Source: Paralichthys olivaceus
Lineage: Eukaryota > Chordata > Actinopteri > Pleuronectiformes > Paralichthyidae
Assembly: GCF_024713975.1 (NCBI RefSeq)
Contig: NC_091112.1
Span: 330,001-394,000, forward strand
Length of the DNA: 64,000 nt
Direction of reading: 5' to 3'
Shown: positions 25,301 through 34,964 of the stretch, one piece after another
Layout of the letters: every line of letters begins with the position of its first letter
How positions within the stretch are numbered: the stretch's first letter is position 1
Notes under the pieces: model-generated
Seen by the model: only the letters and a program-made list of their open reading frames with translations
The model's database searches: none
Told to the model about the DNA's origin: nothing
Made by a program: the position numbers and the translations under genes

Positions 25301-28300
25301 TTTTTCTGATTCATGTTTATTTAACAGCATGTTGGCATCGCTTGTTGGTTGCATGAGTTTCTTGATTCCTAAGGTCACTTTGTTTTTTCTCTCTTAATCC
25401 TTGGTAGTTGAGTCGTAATCCTGCTGTGAACTCAGGTTGAATCCAAACCTCCAGCTTCTAGACTTAAAGACTGAGCCCTGAGCAGATTTTGGTCGTACAT
25501 ACTGATCCTGGGAAAAAAAGGGATACAATTAGCTAAGAAACAGAACCTCAGAAGTTTTGTTTCCATGGAAATTAATCAAAGCTCTTGGCCTTGTAAAGAC
25601 GACTTCAGTCACGAAAACGTGAAAAAAGTTGAATTTACAAATATAGTTAGGGTTAGGGGAGGGGATAGGTGTGGTCGTAGCTGGAACCTCCTCCTCAGTA
25701 ACACGTCTGTTAATTTGTGAGTTTTCAGGATCAGAAAAGTCTGGACTTTTGGATTGAGCCCGAGAATTGAGTATCTGTGCTAATTACCCTGCTGGACAAA
25801 CTCAATCAAATCAATTACTGTAACCATGGAGACAGTGTATCGATTGATTGAAGGCATTTTAATGGTGTTAGCCATTAGCTTGTTGTTTGTACATTGTGCA
25901 CAAATTTACATCAACAGAACCATTAATCTTACTAATGACAATTTAATCTCTGACCTTTGACTCAAGTCCTCCCGTGACATTGGTAGTTTGATTTTTTACT
26001 TTGTCAAACAGAGCAAATCCTCAAAGTGGATCGACCCAGACGAGTCCGTCAGGAACACCGGTCTGTGGCCGCAGAGTACGCCAGTTGCCCATTGTCCCAC
26101 CCAAAGGAACGCTTGACAGAAGTATGTACCTGTTTTACACCAAAATTAGCAGGAATACACAGGGTTTTTTTAAATGCAGGGAAACCTGCTTAAAAAGCCG
26201 GATGATGATTCGGTCTTTTTGTTTATTTATTGACAGACAAGTGAAGTTTTCAGGTTTTATCTTGACATAACTTTGGATCATCTGCATAAAGATGGAACAC
26301 CTTGTGTCCCAGGATGGATCGCTAGTGATCTAACAAAGAGTCGTGTCTTTCAGATGGAGAACTCCCTGACACTGTGCAGACAGGTACAGATTGTGACCTG
26401 TGTGTAGTTTAACACCCGAGTGTTGTGTACCTACTCCGGGTTCCTTTAGTTTAGAACTAGAACAGTTCTAATCCTTTCTTGCACTTTTGAAAAATTTACT
26501 TTCTAGTAATTGTAGCGATGGTCACGCACTGATCTGAATTTTTAAACTGTTGACGAGAGGTCACAGTTGGGGGTGTTTTAAAGGAAACATTCTACTTAAT
26601 GTGTCACATTTTAGGTGAATCTTGTGCATGCTGGGAAATGTAGTCAAGTCAAGTACATTTTATCTCTATAATGCCAAACCATAAGAGAAGTTACAGTAGT
26701 CTCTCCAGCAGGCGCAGGTTGGTCTGAACACATCTTAAACAAAAGTGAATATCTGCTCTGCTGTCATTCTACTCCTGGCTGTGTGCTACTATCAGCTGAC
26801 ATCCTGGTCTTGGTGTATAACCAACTAAGAAAGTACCACAAATGGTGTAGCTCCTCGTGTGGAGATCTCTCTGAGAATCATCAGCTTCATGTGGTGCATA
26901 GCTTGGTCATTGTTGGCTGTTGTTAGTTTTCTAGTAGGTAAACTACCATTGACAAACTGGTCTGAGACTGGTCAGACTGGAGGTTTGTCCAGAGCCCTCA
27001 TAAAGTACCTCACCTGGACTGTGGAGAACAGTGCCATCTCCTGGAGCCAGGTCAGTGAGAGGAGCTTGTTGGCTCCTGTGGTCTACTAACCCTAGTGGAC
27101 CATCAAGAAATGGCATGGGCCTGCATCCTCCTGAGGCAGTGAGGTTTTGGGCAAACAGCTGGAGGCTTTGTCATTCTGCAGCTGTTACTCTTTTCTCTTT
27201 TCAAGGGTCAGTGAAACCTTTAGAAGCGAAACTAGGCATGTGATTGGTCAGCTCTTGTCACAGGTCATTTGATCATTCATCAACGCATTGTCTGTCTTCC
27301 TTCATCTTTGATCACCTTTTCTTTTTCTCCTTGATCTTTCATTTTCCATCAGTTTTGACCACGCCTACCACAGGAGCACCACCAGCAGCCCTTCTCCCTG
27401 CCAACATACAAACCCCTCCGACTGGCAATCACCCATTACCTCCTCTCATACGAATCCAAGCCCCGCTTTCTCCTGGACCTGTCCAGCCTCACCCACCACC
27501 TGCATCTGTACATGCACCTGCACGGGCACCAGCACCTGTACATGCACCTGCACCTGGTCCTGCACCATTTGTGGGAGCGCCATCACCAGCTCCTGCAATT
27601 TTACCTATTTTTACACCAGCACCTGTTGCAGCCACACCCCCAGCTTCCCCAGCCCAACCAACACATACAACGACTGCCCAAGCCCCACCCCCTGTGCTTG
27701 CACCTATGCCAGCCCCACTCCCAGCCCCACTCCCAGCTCCTGTAGTCCAATCACAGTCACATGTTGAACCAGCCCTGGCCCCTGTACCCACTCCAACACC
27801 TGCCCCCTCACCCACCCCCACACCTGCCCCCTCCCCAGCCCCGCCCCCACAGACTCCAGGTGTGTACATGACATTTTGATGTGTCATTCGTGGTAAATCA
27901 GTCAGTCACATTTGGATATTTCAGTCATCAACATCATCTCTCATTTCATTTATTCATTCATGTGTTTATCTCCGCTACTTCGTGCTGATGTCATCATACC
28001 TGTCGTGTCAGAGCCTGAGATACGCTCAGCAACACCTGGAGGGACCAGAAAAGGCAAGTTAGTCTTCAGTGGATGTGATGATGCGTTCAAATGATCCTCT
28101 TCAGATTGTACTGATCCGGTGTAGTTGTCCAGGTGTGTGAGGTATTGTGAAGTACAAGGTTTTGACTCCTGCTGGTTTAACTGGTTTGACGTCAGATGGA
28201 TCACCTGAACAGTTTAGAGTGTTGCTGAAGTCTGACCAATCACCTCTCTCTGCCTGCAATGATGTAGAGGTCACATGGGAGGACCAGCAAAAGAAAACTG

Positions 28301-31159
28301 CCAATGGTAACGTACCACCTGTTAGCTACGCCCACCTTTAGACAGGTAGCTCCTGGACCATGTGACACACTTGTCACCTGAGTCTGTGACGATATTAATG
28401 TAAATGGGAATAATCCACCACAGGCTACAAGAATTCAACAAAGTGTTTTTAACCAGGCTAACCAGGCTGAAGGTTAAGATACAGTTTCACTTTTTAGCTC
28501 TAACTTCTCAATCAGAGCGATTAACGATCGGCATGTTGATCTTTGTAAAACTGTTAACGACGATACACTGAAGCCACAGGTGTTTGATTCCTGCAGATTT
28601 AATGTCTCCATGGTTGTTAGATTTATCTTGTGTTGTCAGCGTAGATTCGATTCAGATGTCGCTCTGTACTTTGATCCCTGAGTTCTTCTGACTTTCTCTG
28701 TTTTAATTGTTTTGAATGTGAAGCTCCGCCCTGCTCTTGGTTGAATGAAACTCTCTGTGATTTCTTCATTATGATGTCGTCCTTGTCTTCAATTAGTCAG
28801 AAACCCAGCAACTAGTTTTATTTTCTCATGTATTTTCTCATGTGTTATATTTTTATTGTTTACATGCAAAAGCTTAATATTTGAATTTATTTAAATACAT
28901 CACCACTTGATTTGATGACATCACTGTCCAACATCAAGCAACTGATGACCTCACAATGTTGTAATAAACTACCTCTGCTCCTGTGTCTCTGCAGGTGTGA
29001 TGAAGGATCCATCAAAGGTGAACACACAGAAACACGTTACAACATATGACACAGAACATACCTTGTACATACATCACTGATAATGTCACCTGCTCACCTG
29101 CTCTGTGTCCAGATGAGGGACAGCTTGTCCTTCAAATCGTCAGACAGTGACGTCAGCGACGTGTCGGCCATGTCCAACGCCTCCGACACTCGATCTGTCT
29201 GCAGAATCAGGTGAGTCCAGGAACCAATCACAGAGCAGCACAGCCAGATGGTTGAACGAAAGGTTTTTAAGAACTGATGAATGTTAACAGCACGATTTAT
29301 ATTTGTGGTTTTCAAAATGTCCATTTAAATACGTTGACGTTAGTGATGTTAACGTGTTTTTCATTTACCATCTTTTCTTGTGTTTGATTCGTCTGCATGT
29401 TAACTCAGCATGCTCTTTCTGTTAGCTTAAAGAGCTAGCATGTTAGCATGTCTTTTGCTGCATGTCTTTGTCTGCATGCTCCTGTTCTCTCCTCTCATTG
29501 GCTGACGCAGCCAGTCGGAGGCCCTAGAAGGTCAATCAGTGGAGTTGGGGGCGGGGACAGAGGGAACACAGGAAGTAGCGGCAGCGGGTGGAGCCTCACT
29601 GCAGAAGAGTGAATCAGTGGAGGAGGGCGAGGAGGAGGAGGTGGCCGTGCCTTCAAAGTAAGGGAGCAACAGTCTGGAGTCAAACAACTCGTCATAGCAA
29701 CAGTGTGCCGCCGCCCACTTCCCTTGTGTGCTGGTGTAACCCACCCCTTTTATGCCCCCACCTCCTTGGAAAATGATTGACAGGCATGTGTTTTTCCCCT
29801 CCCCCTCAGGTAACTGAGAGGTGTGAGTGTCACTGTCCCTCCCCCTCTGGGTGATTAACAGGCGTGTCCCTCTCTCTCGACCCCCCGCAGGCCGGCACCT
29901 GCGGCCGGAGCTCCTCTCATGAAGTCCTCAAGTGTCGGGGGGGAAATCTGTTCGTTGGGCAGGAATGACGACGACGACGATGAAAAGAAGCGACGCTCGA
30001 GTTTCGGAGCGAGGATGATGGGGATGGTCGGACTGGGAAAGAAGAGTCAGAGCGCCTCGCAGCTCAACCCAGAGGGTCAGACCCAGTTTAGACTTCTCAT
30101 GTTGATCATCCGCTGCACTGCCCTCTACAGGCATGAAGACTCTACTGCAGATACTCAGTGTTGATTTGCCCATATTCAAACCCCTGTGTTCTCTCTGTTG
30201 ATCTCTCCATCCATCCAGAGGAGGAGAAGAAGAAGAAGGTGGTGAGACTTCCTGTCCAGAGGAGCATAGAAACTGGTTTGGCTGTTGAGTTTAAATCTCG
30301 TTTCACGAGACAACCGAGTCGTGACCCGGACGCCGAGGACCCCAAACCTGGAGCGTAAGAAATTCTGTCGCTCCTCTTTTTGACTGTCGCTCCTCTTTTT
30401 GACTGTCGCTCCTCTTTTTGACTGTCGCTCCTCTTTACTCCTCTGATTTGTCATTTCTTTAGTTTTTATCCTCTCAGAAACTTTTATTTGTTTTCAGGCT
30501 GATATTTCCGGGTGTGAAATTGGCAACGGACCAACAGTTCACTGGCTTCCTGGAAGGATTAGGCCCCGCCCAGCTGGCTGGACGGCAGACTCTGGCCACG
30601 CCCCCCATGGGTAATGACCAATCAAAACTTTATTAAAATGATGTCTTGTATTTATTATTTATTTTATAGCTTCATACATTCATACATTATATATATATAA
30701 ATACACACATACATATATTATATTGAAAAATCAAGAAATGATTTATCCTCATATTATAATGTTTACATCTATTCAAGTATTAAGTGTTTACTTTTATATT
30801 ATACACATTAGTTCCTACATTTAAATAATTTTTGTACATATTAGTATGAATATAGTAAATATATAAGTATTTTAAACACTGTGGTATTTACATGATTGTT
30901 TGTTTATTGATCAGGTGACATCCAGATCGGGATGGTGTACAGAAAGGAGCGTCTGGACGTGGAGGTGATTCGAGCCCGGGGGCTTGTGGGTAAACAAGGC
31001 AACAAGAACACTCCAGGTGAAAACACTATACTGTGCTACACACAACACAATAACACAATGACAATATATCTGAGTGCAAGCACAGTCCGTGCAGAAGCGG
31101 AGCACATCTGTGCAAACAGGAGCTGCTGGAGGAGTCATTAACTATACAAACTGTCTTTC

Positions 31160-31210
<51 letters not shown>

Positions 31211-31650
31211 CTCCGTACGTGAAGGTGTACCTGATGGATAACGGGAAGTGTGTTTTGAAGAGAAGAACTCGTCTGGCAAGAAAAACACTTGATCCTCTTT
31301 ATCAACAGCAGCTGCAGTTTGAGGAGAATCCAGAGGGAAAAGTCCTGCAGGTCACACAAAGACACACACACACACACACACAGACATACACACAGACACA
31401 CACTCACAGGTGTACAGCCTGACGCACACACTAACCTAACCTGAAGTTCTAACCTCTGTCTCAGATCATCGTGTGGGGAGACTACGGCAGGATGGACCAT
31501 AAATCCTTCATGGGCGCCGCTCAGATTCTATTGGACGATCTAGACCTGTCCAACATGGTGATCGGCTGGTTTAAACTGTTTCCTGCCACCTCATTGGTGG
31601 ACCCTGCCTTGGCGCCTCTTACCAATAAGGAGACCGAGGGCAAGTCGTAG
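8405..31650 (+). CDS. rims2: RIM-family presynaptic active-zone scaffold (RIMS2 orthologue), 38 coding exons
   Basis: Joining 38 exons by splice consensus and frame gives about 1627 aa with the full RIM architecture in order: an L-T-E-E-E-R helix (about 29-55), an eight-Cys zinc finger (about 120-185), a linker with RYRSDPNLARYP, PDZ (about 503-590), C2A (about 648-790), RIM-BP-binding R-x-L-P-x-x-P (about 1045-1058) and C2B (about 1485-1600). Known family role: RIM tethers Rab3 vesicles, binds Munc13 and Ca2+ channels, and organises vesicle release sites at the presynaptic membrane. The paralogue is called RIMS2 rather than RIMS1 because lrp12 follows. Sequence alone would not settle it, and the a/b co-orthologue is unknown. 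Exon coordinates are in the block entries below. AATAAA lies at 32144-32149. Confidence 0.92.
9262..9690. other. rims2 intron 2 start with repeat-like fragment
   Basis: After exon 2 (ending 9294), 9405-9690 contains words shared with other repeat copies in the window, notably a CCTCATCCAGTCCACAGGAGGCG stretch and GTCATCCATCTTTATTTAAAGTCTA. The latter matches the closing part of fragments at 6905-6945 and 33295-33345. I read it as a degraded interspersed element. Confidence 0.4.
10657..11753 (+). other. rims2: rims2 exons 4-5: RIM zinc finger (Munc13-binding)
   Basis: Exon 4 (10657-10867) encodes the second helix (L-H-Q-Q-F-E-M-Y-K) and most of the FYVE-like finger: C-G-I-C, then G-C-G-R-A-C-C-Y-C, then F-C-A-R-C-G-G-R-V. 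Exon 5 (11578-11753) completes it with W-V-C-N-V-C-R-R-K-Q-E-I-L. Four CxxC-type pairs are present, enough for two zinc ions. In RIM proteins this finger binds the Munc13 C2A domain. Exon 5 runs on into a short linker. Confidence 0.92.
12562..12818. repeat. Poly-C and (CA)n microsatellites in rims2 intron 5
   Basis: A run of 15 C residues (12562-12576) passes into a CA tract to about 12622. A second, longer CA tract runs 12730-12818. Both lie between exons 5 and 6. Confidence 0.95.
13404..17225 (+). other. rims2: rims2 exons 6-9: linker with RYRSDPNLARYP block
   Basis: Exons are 13404-13560, 13710-13944, 14018-14299 and 17161-17225. They encode the linker between zinc finger and PDZ, including R-Y-R-S-D-P-N-L-A-R-Y-P-V-K-P, R-R-H-S-D-V-S-L-A, the S-S-S-E-E-E-L-V-T-T-P-E-Y-T-S-C-D block and D-M-D-S-Q-W-W-D-H-G-S-W-H, all recognisable counterparts of mammalian RIM linker segments. 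Frame is continuous through all four junctions. Further lineage-specific or alternative exons between 11753 and 13404 cannot be excluded. Confidence 0.85.
14745..14835 (+). mobile_element. tRNA-like SINE fragment in rims2 intron 8
   Basis: The segment reads GATGGCTGGTAGAGG..GTTC..CCACTAATGATAACGTTGGCGGTTTGATCCCCGGCTCC. The GGTTTGATCC core resembles a tRNA B box (GGTTCGATCC), and the phrase is familiar from tRNA-derived fish SINEs. No complete A box, tail or target-site duplication was found, so it is a fragment or an old copy. Confidence 0.5.
17330..17986 (+). other. rims2: rims2 exons 10-12: PDZ domain
   Basis: Exons are 17330-17449, 17534-17633 and 17863-17986. The PDZ reads H-P-V-T-W-Q-P-S-K-D-G-E-R-L-I-G-R-I-L-L, the G-A-L-L-G-L-K-V-V-G-G-K loop, A-F-I-T-K-V-K-R-G-S-L-A-D and then P-G-D-Q-V-L-E-W-N-G. 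In RIM this domain binds ELKS and the C-termini of N- and P/Q-type calcium channels. Lengths of 120, 100 and 124 nt keep frame. Confidence 0.93.
18090..18240 (+). mobile_element. SINE-like fragment in rims2 intron 12
   Basis: CAGTAGGTTGGCATTTCG, then AAGTGTCCTTGGGCAAGATGC, and CCTGATGGCTGTGC..GTGTCAATG..AGATAAGCACTTTAAAAACA form the familiar body of a common teleost SINE. It probably belongs with the head fragment at 14745-14835. It lies between exons 12 and 13 and leaves them intact. Confidence 0.55.
18305..20422 (+). other. rims2: rims2 exons 13-18: PDZ-C2A linker and C2A domain
   Basis: Exons are 18305-18351, 18436-18524, 18618-18653, 19726-19856, 20002-20173 and 20263-20422. The linker carries S-I-S-V-T-S-P-M-S-P. 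Exon 15 is only 36 nt and ends in P-R-I-Q, directly before C2A (V-K-L-W-Y-D-K-V-G-H-Q-L-I-V-T-V). C2A continues through R-N-P-Y-V-K-I-Y-F-L-P-D, E-P-R-W-N-Q-T-F and H-R-R-E-F-R-E-R-M-L. RIM C2A domains are known not to coordinate Ca2+ and to act as binding modules. Confidence 0.93.
18950..19500. mobile_element. T-rich interspersed repeat with GGAT tail in rims2 intron 15
   Basis: Low-complexity TTAGTTTTAGTTTTT-type DNA (18955-19125) is followed by unique-looking sequence and ends in a tandem GGAT tract (19460-19492). A terminal tetranucleotide tract is common at the 3' end of fish retroelements. Class not determined. Confidence 0.35.
20838..21110 (+). mobile_element. Decayed LINE (L2/Rex-like) reverse-transcriptase fragment
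   Basis: One frame reads L-V-Q-A-L-V-T-S-R-L-D-H-C, L-L-A-G-L-P, a stop, then P-L-Q-L-I-Q-N-A-A-A-R-L-V, which is the conserved C-terminal part of non-LTR reverse transcriptases in the L2/CR1 group (S-R-L-D-Y-C-N-S-L..L-Q-x-V-Q-N-A-A-A-R). At least one in-frame stop shows it is dead. It sits in rims2 intron 18, sense to the gene. Confidence 0.7.
22283..22312 (+). repeat. Poly-C tract forming the acceptor pyrimidine tract of rims2 exon 19
   Basis: About 28 C residues run directly into CTGTAG, the acceptor for exon 19 at 22318. The homopolymer is the polypyrimidine tract. Confidence 0.85.
22318..26383 (+). other. rims2: rims2 exons 19-27: C2A-C2B linker with RIM-BP motif
   Basis: Exons are 22318-22386, 22558-22693, 23079-23186, 23992-24042, 24164-24232, 24326-24385, 24856-25023, 26012-26121 and 26354-26383. 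They encode R-I-S-D-S-E-F-S-D-Y-D-C-E-D-G, then S-T-L-S-V-P-E-Q-V-M-S, S-R-A-Y-S-D-A-G-Q-Y-S-S-L, and R-S-A-P-P-S-P. Exon 26 carries R-V-R-Q-L-P-I-V-P-P-K-G-T-L-D-R, the SH3 ligand that recruits RIM-binding protein. Exons 21 to 25 are phase 2 at both ends, so each could be skipped without a frameshift, as RIM genes are known to do. Confidence 0.82.
27353..27859 (+). other. rims2: rims2 exon 28: 507-bp Pro/Ala-rich exon
   Basis: An acceptor CCATCAG (ending 27352) and a donor CAG/GTGTGT (27860) bound an exon of exactly 169 codons, phase 1 to 1, keeping the gene frame. The product is almost only P, A, T, S, V and H with A-P-x-P repeats (for example V-H-A-P-A-R-A-P-A-P). Mammalian RIMs, as I remember them, have no comparable block here. 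It may be an expanded, optional, disordered cassette. Exact use in transcripts is unknown. Confidence 0.65.
28012..30610 (+). other. rims2: rims2 exons 29-35: linker before C2B
   Basis: Exons are 28012-28053, 28995-29017, 29113-29210, 29511-29657, 29891-30075, 30219-30354 and 30498-30610. Recognised RIM segments are K-S-S-D-S-D-V-S-D-V-S-A-M-S, then K-K-R-R-S-S-F-G-A, S-Q-S-A-S-Q-L, the V-Q-R-S-I-E-T-G-L-A-V-E block, and L-I-F-P-G-V-K-L-A-T-D with L-G-P-A-Q-L-A-G-R-Q-T-L-A-T-P. Exon 29 ends AAAAG/GCAAGT, so its donor appears to be GC. Exon 32 is acidic (E-E-G-E-E-E-E) with no counterpart I recall. Confidence 0.8.
31058..31135 (+). repeat. Short repeat shared with 45222-45300
   Basis: TGACAATATATCTGAGTGCA and the bases that follow (AGCACAGTCCG, GCAGAAGCGGAGCACATCTG, CAAACAGGAGCT) match 45222-45300 almost base for base. 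This copy lies in the short intron between rims2 exons 36 and 37. Confidence 0.8.
31162..31208 (+). repeat. (GT)n tract abutting the rims2 exon 37 acceptor
   Basis: More than 20 GT units run straight into the AG at 31209-31210. The exon begins at 31211, so the usual pyrimidine tract is replaced by a UG repeat in the RNA. Confidence 0.9.
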
Positions 31651-32143
31651 TGTCAAGAGGCGGGACTATACCAACACAGTAACGGGCCGAGAGAGGGAGG
31701 AGGGAACATGCTGTTTCCGGGCGGGACCTTAAAAAAGTCCCATGATTCTCCTCTGCTGTTGCATGCTGCATGATGACAATGTGTAACAGCATCATGACGA
31801 TGTCAATGGGAGGAGAAAGGAAGGCTCCACCCCCTGATGGTGACACAAAATGACCCTCACACAGGACAAGGCGGCGTACCAAAGGATGCTGGGAAAAGAA
31901 AGGACAAGAGAGGCCATGTGACCTCCAGTCGCCAGCCAATCACAGCAGCTCCTCAGGAGTCATGTGACTGTTACGAGGCATGTCCAGAACCCATAGACTC
32001 AGTCCGTCACCTGATAGTTTCCATGGCGAAGCAGGAATCGGAGTTCTGGGTCTTTTTGTTTTTGCATGGAACGATGAGTAGATCATAAAAACATCCACTG
32101 TGAAAAACTTTAAAGAATATGAGAACATCGCCTGCAAAGTAAA

Positions 32144-32149
32144 AATAAA
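32144..32149 (+). promoter_or_regulatory. rims2: rims2 polyadenylation signal
   Basis: AATAAA lies about 495 bp after the rims2 stop and just before the AT-rich satellite. Confidence 0.55.
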
Positions 32150-32324
32150 AGATTCTCAAAGATCAGTTGTTCTGTGTGACTTTGGTCCAACCACGCTTGC
32201 ATTGGCATTTGCTGGTTTCCATAACGACGGCTCAGTGACACGCGTCATGGTGAAAGAACCATGAACCTGATTTACTGGGTTCTGTCAACACTGGTCTACG
32301 AGGTTCTGCTGGTTTCAGTATATA

Positions 32325-33000
32325 AAACGTATACTTATATATATAACACTAATACTTATATATATAACACTTATACTTATATATATAACACTAATACTTA
32401 TATATATAACACTTATACTTATATATATAACACTAATACTTATATATATAACACTTATACTTATATATATAACACTAATACTTATATATATAACACTTAT
32501 ACTTATATATATAACACTAATACTTATATATATATAACACTTATATATATAACACTTATACTTATATATATAACACTTATACTTATATATATAACACTAA
32601 CACTTATACTTATATATATAACACTAATACTTATATATATAACACTTATACTTATATATATAACACTTATACTTATATATATAACACTTATACTTATATA
32701 TATAACACTAACACTTATACTTATATATATAACACTAATACTTATATATATAACACTAATACTTATATATATATAACACTTATACTTATCTATATAACAC
32801 TTATACTTATATATATAACACTTATACTTATATATATAACACTAACACTTATACTTATATATATAACACTAATACTTATATATATAACACTAATACTTAT
32901 ATATATAACACTTATACTTATATATATATAACACTTATACTTATATATATAACACTTATACTTATATATATAACACTTATACTTATATATATAACACTTA
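32325..33000. repeat. AT-rich 21-bp satellite with two alternating variants
   Basis: About 30 copies of a 21-bp unit (ACTTATATATATAACACTAAT and a sister ending CTTAT) alternate over much of the block, giving a 42-bp higher-order period in places. Units lack stops in one + frame, producing a false tyrosine/threonine/isoleucine open frame. The array lies between the converging rims2 and lrp12 genes. Confidence 0.95.
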
Positions 33001-34916
33001 CTCTTCTCTCTTTGGAAAATGTTTAAATTGTGACACAGTGAAAGTAGTGTTGTTTGATTTAGTCGACACAAACGAAATGTCAAATTTATTTTTCATATTC
33101 ACCAATCAGACTTTATTATATTCAGTCTCATCCAAACTGATGCAGGAGCTTTTACCTGATGGTGGCGCTGCAACGAACCGAGTGGTTGTCGAGGATGTTT
33201 CTGTTGCTCCAGCTCGATCTTCTCTCTCTGATGTTTCTCATCAGTTCGGTTTGAACACAAGATGGCAGCGTTCATCTGGGATGTTGTGGCTTCTCTTGTG
33301 CAGGAAGTGGTGACACGTCGTCCATCTTTATTTACAGTTGAGCTGTTTCCCTGACTCTGACCTGGAGCTGCAGGCTGTGTGTAACTTTCAGTCTGACCAG
33401 CAGGGGGAGGCAGATGTCCTCCTGCTGTGTGATCTGTAAACTACCTTCCGTCAAGAACACCGTGACGTCACCAGTGAAGATTCAGCCGGAGTTCGTTTGT
33501 TTTAGTTGCAGCGCGAGCTCGTTCCACACAGGGGGGTGGGGCCAACTCGACACACCTGGTGACGACACACCTGATGACGACACCCGGTGCAGCTGCAGCA
33601 GACAGGTGCTGAGCTGACGAGACGGTTCTGACCCGGAGACTCGGAACCTGCAGCCGCGTGTGCGCAGGCCCGGCCCCCGCACAGACCGCGTCCCGGTTCA
33701 CGAGCCCGCTGGTGAAGACGTCGGGAGGTTCTGCTGAAGAGGGTGAGTCCTCCTCCATGTTCTCTGGAGTCTGTTCGTCCACACACGACTGGACGTCTCC
33801 TCGTTATCCTCGTCATTAGTGTTCGATGTGGTGTCAGAAGATAAAGAGTCTCAGATCGATGTGAACCTTTAATCCTTTAGTGCAGTTAAAGTTTTTAATT
33901 TACAGACTCAAAGAAAAACTAACACCAAACCACTTGAATCATGCAGGTCAGAAAAAACAGCTACACAACAGCAACTTAACACAATTATAACCACAGTCAT
34001 ATTATTAATAATAAATATACAGTCACACGAGGTCAGCCGAGAGCCGAGTACCAAAAACTACCAAAGATCATAAATACAGACGTTTGAATGGCTTCAGTCT
34101 GCGGAGGGAGTCGCCTGATCGCTTCTTCTGAACGTCCTCGTAAACACACTCCTCCTCCACGCTCTCTAATTCAGACTCGTTTATATTGAAGAATATTTGT
34201 AAACACTATTCGTGACCTTCGACCATTCAAATGCATAAAGTTTTTCAGTTGATTGACCTTCAGAACTTTAAACTTTGTAATTCCTTTATCGTAGGATCGA
34301 CACATCTACAACTTTTTTCACAGGATCAATAAAACTTTAAGACTTTTAGAATGAACAGCTGTTCTCTGACTGGACGTGTTCCCTTTGGAACCAGTCAGGG
34401 AACAGGTGGAACATCATGAGGGACCACACAGGAACCTGATCCACACTCAGTGTTGAATCACAGTCACACACATGATGACGACCAACAGTCGTCAGGACAC
34501 CGCTACAACAGGCGTGACGAGGGTCATGTGACCAACGGAGGCAGCGAGCACCAAGATAATCCTTCACCTGATCGGTCTGCGGTCATTCCGTGGTTTCTGT
34601 TCTGTTTGCTGAGTTCTGCTTCGTTGGTACGACCACAGGTCATGTGACATGAAGTTGAATGTTATATGACGACATTGAGGAATTAATATCGGGGCACCTG
34701 CTGCCCCTCCCACGTCATTGTCCGCTACTGAGCCTCATGGGTGTTGAAGGCTTTAGCTGATCAGTGATCAGGTACAGAGCCGTCAGCACGAAGGTGTTGC
34801 TGCAGTGATCCAGATGTTCAAGGTGACTGACTCTGATTTACGACATCATCCTGGTGTTTATGTTTGTTTGTGTAGCGTTATATGGGAGCTATATAATTTC
34901 CTATATAAGCAGTAGA

Positions 34917-34964
<48 letters not shown>

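Larger units (their letters stand above)
30915..31650 (+). other. rims2: rims2 exons 36-38: C2B domain and stop
   Basis: Exons are 30915-31016, 31211-31350 and 31465-31650 (TAG at 31648-31650). C2B reads L-D-V-E-V-I-R-A-R-G-L, A-P-Y-V-K-V-Y-L-M-D-N-G-K-C, L-D-P-L-Y-Q-Q and I-I-V-W-G-D-Y-G-R-M-D-H-K-S-F-M-G-A-A-Q-I-L-L-D, then W-F-K-L-F-P. This domain binds liprin-alpha and PI(4,5)P2 in RIMs. The protein ends soon after A-P-L-T. The acceptor of exon 37 sits at the end of a (GT)n tract. Confidence 0.94.

Noticed and set aside
25636-25665. TTAGGGTTAGGGG telomere-like word
   Set aside because: Only two units, so a chance match, not an interstitial telomere array.
28147-28341. 64-codon frame in rims2 intron 29
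   Set aside because: Looks protein-like in composition but has no flanking splice sites in the needed phase, and exon 29 to exon 30 already keeps frame.
32261-33083. Tyr/Thr/Ile-rich frame over 171 codons and its antisense partner
   Set aside because: Translation of the AT-rich 21-bp satellite, with no codon structure beyond the repeat.
33468-33830. CpG-rich open frames on both strands between rims2 and lrp12
   Set aside because: No recognised protein, no supporting exon chain and conflicting frames. Possibly an orphan CpG-rich patch, insufficient to call a gene.
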